From positions 1-39,232 of the forward strand of contig JAAZYK010000002.1 in the NCBI GenBank assembly GCA_014239685.1: a stretch of DNA of 39,232 nt, read 5' to 3'. The notes beneath the pieces are model-generated. The model ran no database searches and was not told where the DNA came from. It saw only the letters and a program-made list of their open reading frames with translations. Every line of letters begins with the position of its first letter. The first letter of the stretch is position 1. Positions 35,129 through 39,232 of the stretch are shown here, one piece after another. Both the position numbers and the translations under genes were made by a program. This DNA comes from Dehalococcoidia bacterium (GTDB taxonomy: Bacteria > Chloroflexota > Dehalococcoidia > Lucifugimonadales > Lucifugimonadaceae).

Positions 35129-35271
35129 CCCCAGGTTACCGCTTTAGGTTGTTCGTCCACTTCCGCATCTGGCACTGTCACTGGGGCGGCGGTCTGAAGA
35201 GCCGCATATGTTTCCAGGCCGAATCGTTGTGTAGCATTGCCTTGTTTTTTAACGTAGACGCCTGGGGACAG
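35125..35271 (-). pseudogene. Possible gene remnant, start missing
   Basis: A minus-strand open frame of 49 codons including the stop has protein-like composition (SPGVYVKKQGNATQRFG, then ETYAALQTAAPVTVPDAE) but no start codon upstream before a TGA at 35274-35272. It looks like the C-terminal part of a decayed gene. I do not recognise a family. Confidence 0.22.
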
Positions 35272-35313
35272 TCACCCACGGGCCGAACTGAATCCACAGA
35301 TTGAAACAGGAAT

Positions 35314-36663
35314 ATGAAACTAGGATTGAATTTCTCCGGTGTTGTTCATCCAGATAAGGGAGAGCATCAGTCGGTCGTATACCAGGGATGCGACACGATG
35401 GTCTCTACGGGCGCCTCTTCGAGTGGTGGCGGAACCCTGTTTGCAAAGAATAGTGATCGCCCGTCGGACGAAGCGCAGCCTCTTGAGTTACACGCGGCAG
35501 AAGGTTCCGTTGTATCTGGAACGCAGTTTGTGGAGATCGATGGTCCAGCTGCGGCATTTCGGCATATTGGCTCCCGTCCGGACTGGTGCTGGGGGTATGA
35601 ACACGGGTTCAACGAACATCAGGTGGTGATCGGCAACGAGGCGCTTCCCACTCTTCTCCCGGAGACGGATGAGCAGAAGTTGGTCGGTATGGAGATAGTG
35701 CGGCTAGCGCTCGAGCGTGGATCGACTGCGCATGAGGCCGTGAACGTGATCACGGGCCTCGTTGAAAAGCATGGCCAGGGCAAATTTTCAAATGACGCCG
35801 GGGTACGGACCTACGACAACATCTACATGGTGGTTGACCCCGGCGAGGCATATGTCGTTGAAGCTATTGGCCATGATTGGGCAGTCTGGCAGGTGTCCGG
35901 TGTACACAGCATCAGCAACGTCAGCCGAATGAGTGGCGATGCAAGAATATCGAAAAGCGCACAGACTACGGCGATACACCACCGTTTGTTTGACCCGGGT
36001 AGCGGGGCAGATTTCTCATGGTCGGCTGCCTACTCCGCGGTCGATAACGCAAAGTCCGGAGCACGTAGACAGTCCCGTTCATCCTCAATCCTTGGGCATC
36101 ATGATGGAGGGATAGATTTCGGCAAACTGATGCTCACGTTGTCTGATCACGGTGCCCCGGAATCAGACCCGGCTAAATTCGAGTCGATTCCCGGCGACCT
36201 CCGTGGGATCTGCACGCATCCGCAGCACGAGGGTGGTGTGACGGCTGCAAGCCTTGTAGCGGATCTGTGTGCTGACGAGTCACGTCTCCCGGTCTACTGG
36301 TGTGCAATGTATTCGCCGTGCATGGCATTGTTCTTCCCGGTGTTCATAGAGGGAGAGTTACCTGATGCGTTGTCGATCGGTGGGAGCGCCCACTCAAAAG
36401 AGAGCCCATGGTGGATGTTTCACGCACTTGGGCAGGTTGGTTTTGCCGCTGGGCCAGACCGAATGAAGGAGATTCACGAGGGTTGGTGGGATCTTCAAAA
36501 GGGCATGTTCGGATCGGCTTACGTAATGGCAGCGCAGGGGCGAGAGATGATCGACGCCGGCGACAAGGACGGAGCAAACGAGATGCTTACCAGGTACATG
36601 GCGGATAACACCGACAACATGCTCCGAGTGGGACGTGAAATGCTCAGTTCCGCGGCTGTTTGA
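35314..36663 (+). CDS. Peptidase C69 / secernin-family Ntn hydrolase
   Basis: This 449-residue protein resembles family C69 dipeptidases and secernins, N-terminal-nucleophile hydrolases in which a Cys becomes the N-terminal residue after processing. The likely nucleophile is Cys26 in QGCDTMVSTG. GGGTLFAKNSDRP and RPDWCWGYEHGFNEHQVVIGNEA follow, as in the family. RTYDNIYMVVDPGEAYVVEA and HSISNVSRM are further matches. The 25 residues before Cys26 would be a propeptide. The ATG at 35314 has AGGA very close upstream, so the exact start is uncertain. Its stop overlaps the start of the next gene, so the two are translationally coupled. Substrate unknown, probably dipeptides or an amide. Confidence 0.83.
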   Translation: MKLGLNFSGVVHPDKGEHQSVVYQGCDTMVSTGASSSGGGTLFAKNSDRPSDEAQPLELHAAEGSVVSGTQFVEIDGPAAAFRHIGSRPDWCWGYEHGFNEHQVVIGNEALPTLLPETDEQKLVGMEIVRLALERGSTAHEAVNVITGLVEKHGQGKFSNDAGVRTYDNIYMVVDPGEAYVVEAIGHDWAVWQVSGVHSISNVSRMSGDARISKSAQTTAIHHRLFDPGSGADFSWSAAYSAVDNAKSGARRQSRSSSILGHHDGGIDFGKLMLTLSDHGAPESDPAKFESIPGDLRGICTHPQHEGGVTAASLVADLCADESRLPVYWCAMYSPCMALFFPVFIEGELPDALSIGGSAHSKESPWWMFHALGQVGFAAGPDRMKEIHEGWWDLQKGMFGSAYVMAAQGREMIDAGDKDGANEMLTRYMADNTDNMLRVGREMLSSAAV

Positions 36664-37475
36664 CCGCGTTGACTGAGTTCAATCGCAGGGACGCCTTACT
36701 GGCGGCGATCACGGCATGTGGCGCCGCAGCCGAGGTCCTATTGGCGCGTTTTCGTGATGCAGGTGACACCACGCTTGAGCGTTGCTTTAAATCGGACGGG
36801 GGCATCGTAACAAACGCCGATATTGCAGCAGATGAGGCGATTGCGGAGGCGCTCGGGACATACGATGTGACGGGCCGAATCGAGTCCGAAGAGAGTACGG
36901 CGGGCTCCGAAAACTCGGAACTACGGTGGGTGGTCGATCCACTGTGTGGCACTGCACCGTACGCCGCCGGGTTGGGCCACTGGGGTGTGAATGTGGCGTT
37001 GATGGATAGATCCGACCCTCTGTTGGGGGCGATTACGGTGCCCACGATGCGCGAGACGCTGACCTCCGTATCTGGTCGAGGTGTGTCTCGAAATGGCAAG
37101 CCGTGGTCTCCTGAGCCGCCTTTTGGAAAATTATCTGAACAGCTTGTTGACCTTGAAATCAACGGCTCTGAACTTGCGGCTCAGAAGATGCGCGATGGCA
37201 GTCTGGGCTGGGTACATGGAGTCGATCACACGACGACCTTTGCATCAATGGCGTACCCGCTTAGCCAGCTATGTCTCGGACGGCTCGCCGCGGTTGTTGC
37301 GTATGACGTCGGCACGGTGCACCTCGCCGCTGGATTGGCGATTGCGCAGGAGCTTGGGTTGAAGGTCACTGATGGCTCTGGAGATGCGTTGGACTGGAGC
37401 ACGAAAGACGCTTGGCCCGTAATGATCACAGCATGGCCCGCTGCACATGAAGGGTTACTGGAGTTAATGCGGTGA
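36660..37475 (+). CDS. Inositol monophosphatase-fold protein with altered metal ligands
   Basis: This 271-residue member of the inositol monophosphatase/FBPase fold keeps some signatures: KSDGGIVTNAD (44-54), IESEES with the metal Glu (74-79), and WVVDP (90-94). Two usual metal ligands are changed. Cys96 stands in WVVDPLCGT where DPLDGT is universal in active enzymes, and His221 stands in HLAAG where WDxAAG provides the third Asp. The protein may therefore be inactive as a phosphatase, bind another metal, or have a new role. The start is a TTG whose last bases form part of the upstream stop (TTGA overlap), with no ribosome site, so translation depends on the C69 gene. PIG-L deacetylase follows 86 bases later. 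Confidence 0.8.
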   Translation: MTALTEFNRRDALLAAITACGAAAEVLLARFRDAGDTTLERCFKSDGGIVTNADIAADEAIAEALGTYDVTGRIESEESTAGSENSELRWVVDPLCGTAPYAAGLGHWGVNVALMDRSDPLLGAITVPTMRETLTSVSGRGVSRNGKPWSPEPPFGKLSEQLVDLEINGSELAAQKMRDGSLGWVHGVDHTTTFASMAYPLSQLCLGRLAAVVAYDVGTVHLAAGLAIAQELGLKVTDGSGDALDWSTKDAWPVMITAWPAAHEGLLELMR

Positions 37476-37561
37476 CTTCCAGGCAGTCTCATGGCGCCTC
37501 ATCTTCTGGAATTTTGAGGAACAATCCAACTGATAACTCTGCTATCTGAAGGAGATAAAAC

Positions 37562-38296
37562 ATGAGCACGGATAATTCGCAGAAGCTACTTACTCTGGAT
37601 GAGGACTGGGATCGCGCCGTTGCCGTGGCTGCTCACCCGGATGACCTCGAGTATGGCGCTGCGTCTGCGATAGCGCGCTGGACAGATCAGGGTAAAGAGA
37701 TCACGTATTTGCTTCTCACACGCGGAGAGGCAGGGATCGATGGCATGCACCCACGTGATGCAGGGCCTCTACGCGAGGCGGAAGAGGTGGCTGGGGCTGC
37801 GCAAGTCGGCGTGACCGTGGTCGACTTTTTGGACTACACCGACGGCGTCATTGAGTACGGCATGGACCTTCGTCGTGACATCACTCGGGCGTTTCGGAAG
37901 TATAAGCCGGACATCGTGATCAGCGGAAATCACCGACTGTTATTCCCGAGTGGGAAGTTGAACATGGCGGACCATCGCTGGGCGGGGCTAGGGGTGCTCG
38001 ACGCGGCGCGAGATGCTGGAAATCGATGGATATTTCCTGAGCTACTGGCAGAGGGTTACGAACCCTGGGATGGTATTCGTTCGGTACTGACCGGTGGATC
38101 CGGAAGCCCGACGCACGGGGTGGATGTAACGGACTCGCTTTCGCGCGGTATCGCTTCGTTGAAGGAGCACAAGAGGTACATCGAGGGCTTGTCGTTCGAT
38201 TTCGATCCTGAGGAGTTCCTCACATGGGGCGCAGCGGCGGCGGGAGAGCGACTCGGCGTGGACTATGGTGTCATGTTTGAGGTGATCGGTATCTAG
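37562..38296 (+). CDS. PIG-L (LmbE-like) family deacetylase
   Basis: This is a 244-residue zinc-dependent N-deacetylase of the LmbE/MshB/PIG-L fold. Metal ligands and the catalytic Asp are in AAHPDDLEYG (His25, Asp27, Asp28) with His138 in NMADHRWAG. LLTRGEAGIDG and REAEEVAGAAQVG are typical of the group. Known members deacetylate GlcNAc-linked compounds (mycothiol, bacillithiol, GPI precursors) or other N-acyl substrates. AAGGAG lies 8 bases before the ATG. It follows the IMPase-fold gene on the same strand; GlcNAc-inositol chemistry is a tempting link but is not supported by further genes. Confidence 0.9.
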   Translation: MSTDNSQKLLTLDEDWDRAVAVAAHPDDLEYGAASAIARWTDQGKEITYLLLTRGEAGIDGMHPRDAGPLREAEEVAGAAQVGVTVVDFLDYTDGVIEYGMDLRRDITRAFRKYKPDIVISGNHRLLFPSGKLNMADHRWAGLGVLDAARDAGNRWIFPELLAEGYEPWDGIRSVLTGGSGSPTHGVDVTDSLSRGIASLKEHKRYIEGLSFDFDPEEFLTWGAAAAGERLGVDYGVMFEVIGI

Positions 38297-38431
38297 CCCG
38301 CGTGTGGGTTTTGTTTGAAATAACGCCAACAACGTGAATTTGTTATACCGGTGCGTTCTGCGATAGCTCATTAATGTCAATACGCTTCCAACCGAGCAAG
38401 TTGATACCGAACAATGCAGATGAACATCTCC

Positions 38432-38460
38432 TTGACCGGCTTATGTGCGGGGCATAATCT
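38432..38460 (+). promoter_or_regulatory. Candidate promoter of the VOC gene
   Basis: TTGACC at 38432-38437 is followed by CATAAT (38453-38458, 15-base spacing) or, at 17 bases, TAATCT (38455-38460). The next gene starts at 38519. Reasonable but not certain. Confidence 0.4.
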
Positions 38461-38518
38461 CGTGCGGCTACTGATAACACTTGAAACAGGTGGCGGCTAA
38501 GACTGCCAGAGGAATTTC

Positions 38519-38917
38519 ATGGGACACATCGTTAACCACGTACATCTGAAGTCTGAAGACCCGGGGAAGACCGCCGACTGGTTTGTTAAGGCGTTCGGCA
38601 TTGAGATTCGCGCGGACGACTTGCGGGAGGCCGGAGGCGACCGATTCCTGCGCTGTTACGACGGCAACGGGTTCAACATCAACATTTCCGGCCAGCGCGA
38701 CAAGCTTGGCGAAAAGCTGGACGCGGCTAGTGCCGAGCCTCGCTTTGGCCTAGAGCACTTTGGGTTCGATGTCGATGACATGGACTCCGAACTTGAGCGG
38801 CTCACAGGCCTCGGCGCCGAGCTCAAGGAAGGCCCGATTGATGCTGGCGGCGGATTGAAGATCGCTTTTATCTCAGTCCCTGGCCCGATCCGGATCGAGC
38901 TTATCCAGCGGCCATAG
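38519..38917 (+). CDS. VOC (glyoxalase/bleomycin resistance/dioxygenase) superfamily protein, copy 1
   Basis: This 132-residue protein has two beta-alpha-beta-beta-beta modules. The first opens with NHVHLKSEDPGKTADWFVKAFGI, whose His (residue 7) is a probable metal ligand; the second contains LEHFGFDVDDMDSELERL (about 80-97). The terminal IRIELIQRP holds the likely metal Glu. GAGGA about 6 bases before the ATG supports the start. A strong terminator follows, then a second VOC gene that aligns residue for residue at its start, so the pair is a tandem duplication. Reaction unknown; family members act as lyases, isomerases, dioxygenases or binding proteins. Confidence 0.87.
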   Translation: MGHIVNHVHLKSEDPGKTADWFVKAFGIEIRADDLREAGGDRFLRCYDGNGFNINISGQRDKLGEKLDAASAEPRFGLEHFGFDVDDMDSELERLTGLGAELKEGPIDAGGGLKIAFISVPGPIRIELIQRP

Positions 38918-38936
38918 TAGTCAACGGACCTTATAG

Positions 38937-38973
38937 AAGACGTCCGGGCATAGAGGCTCGGACGTCTTTTTTT
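38937..38973 (+). terminator. Rho-independent terminator after VOC copy 1
   Basis: AAGACGTCCG (38937-38946) pairs perfectly with CGGACGTCTT (38959-38968) around a 12-base loop and is followed by a run of T up to 38973. It separates the two VOC genes transcriptionally. Confidence 0.9.
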
Positions 38974-38996
38974 ACCCATTGATAGTGAGACGTTAG

Positions 38997-39232
38997 TTGG
39001 CATTCGAGATAAACCATATTCATTTGAAAGCACCGGACCCTCGTCGTACCGCCGAGTGGTATGTCAAGGCGTTCCAGTTTGAAATTCTCAGCGATACGGT
39101 TCGCTCTTTTGGCGACCGTCGTCTGAACTGTCAATCTCCGGGCGGGTTGATTGTGAACATATCTAGCGCCCGTGATGGTGAGTCGATGGCGGAGGGAGAC
39201 GCTGGGACGCACTGGGGACTGGAGCATTTCGG
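38997..39232 (+). CDS. VOC superfamily protein, copy 2, cut by window edge
   Basis: Reading from TTG at 38997 gives MAFEINHIHLKAPDPRRTAE, which aligns without gaps to the start of copy 1 (NHVHLK, then WFVKAF against WYVKAF). It continues through FGDRRLNCQ, GGLIVNISSARDG and HWGLEHFG at the window edge. The alignment supports this TTG despite a weak upstream ribosome site; I saw no other in-frame start nearby. The C-terminal part lies outside. It was probably created by tandem duplication, and the terminator between the copies suggests its own promoter. Confidence 0.78.
   Translation, partial: MAFEINHIHLKAPDPRRTAEWYVKAFQFEILSDTVRSFGDRRLNCQSPGGLIVNISSARDGESMAEGDAGTHWGLEHF

Larger units (their letters stand above)
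34937..35313. other. Intergenic region with two short opposed frames meeting at a palindrome
   Basis: These 377 bases hold no clear gene. A plus-strand frame (34985-35128, 47 codons from ATG) and a minus-strand open frame (35125-35271, no start codon) both end at the perfect 12-base palindrome GGGGTTAACCCC (35121-35132), whose central TTAA gives the stop for each strand. I see no promoter or terminator of standard type for the flanking genes. Confidence 0.4.

Noticed and set aside
38297-38319. Possible terminator CCCGCGTGTGGG followed by TTTTGTTT after the PIG-L gene
   Set aside because: The stem has only three firm pairs plus a G-T pair around a very small loop; too weak to call.

Overview
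The window looks like chromosomal DNA of a free-living heterotrophic bacterium with moderate-to-high GC. The gene mix suggests a Chloroflexota-type organism such as the marine SAR202/Dehalococcoidia lineage: an Ldh2-type dehydrogenase, an HpcH/HpaI aldolase, a phosphotriesterase-family hydrolase, a molybdenum hydroxylase, VOC proteins, a type II haloacid dehalogenase, and frequent GTG/TTG starts. That placement is inference from gene content; no rRNA is present to confirm it. I see no tRNA, rRNA, CRISPR array, insertion sequence or prophage.

Layout. Bases 1-369 hold the 5' end of gyrB (or parE) on the minus strand. Bases 659-7855 hold a DUF1294 membrane protein and an acetoin-dehydrogenase-like 2-oxoacid dehydrogenase set in two blocks: E1 alpha and E1 beta, then E2 overlapping an AcoX-like NAD-kinase-fold gene. 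Between the blocks lie a haloacid dehalogenase, an S51 peptidase and the DNA glycosylase Tag. Bases 7956-13589 hold an SDR, a small membrane protein, a gamma-glutamyltransferase-like hydrolase, a class III aminotransferase and an Ldh2-type dehydrogenase. Bases 13809-17811 hold two tandem CPPED1-like phosphatases in an operon with an HpcH/HpaI aldolase, and a divergent phosphotriesterase-family gene.

Bases 17861-21460 hold a ParB-like protein with altered nucleotide-binding boxes, a DUF5343-like protein, a histidine phosphatase, and a site-2 protease followed by an out-of-frame CBS-domain remnant. Bases 21413-25883 hold a YhaO/YhaN pair (SbcD/SbcC-like). Bases 26073-28269 hold groES-groEL with a CIRCE operator and a near-consensus promoter. 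Bases 28405-32129 hold an orphan molybdenum hydroxylase large subunit and a TPR protein built of eight repeats of about 43 residues. Bases 32397-39232 run on the plus strand: aldo/keto reductase, glycerol kinase, a C69 Ntn-hydrolase coupled to an inositol-monophosphatase-fold protein that has lost two metal-ligand Asp residues, a PIG-L deacetylase and two tandem VOC genes, the last cut by the window edge.

How the genes work together. Most of the window encodes small-molecule catabolism (2-oxoacids or acetoin, amino acids and peptides, lactones or phosphoesters, glycerol, N-heterocycles or aldehydes). Housekeeping genes for topology, chaperonin and DNA repair are interspersed. The less ordinary elements are the split aco-like set, the decayed CBS tail, the diverged IMPase-fold protein, the ParB-like protein without a canonical CTP site, and the tandem bacterial CPPED1-like phosphatases. 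I did not find a clearly new multi-gene defence or mobile system.
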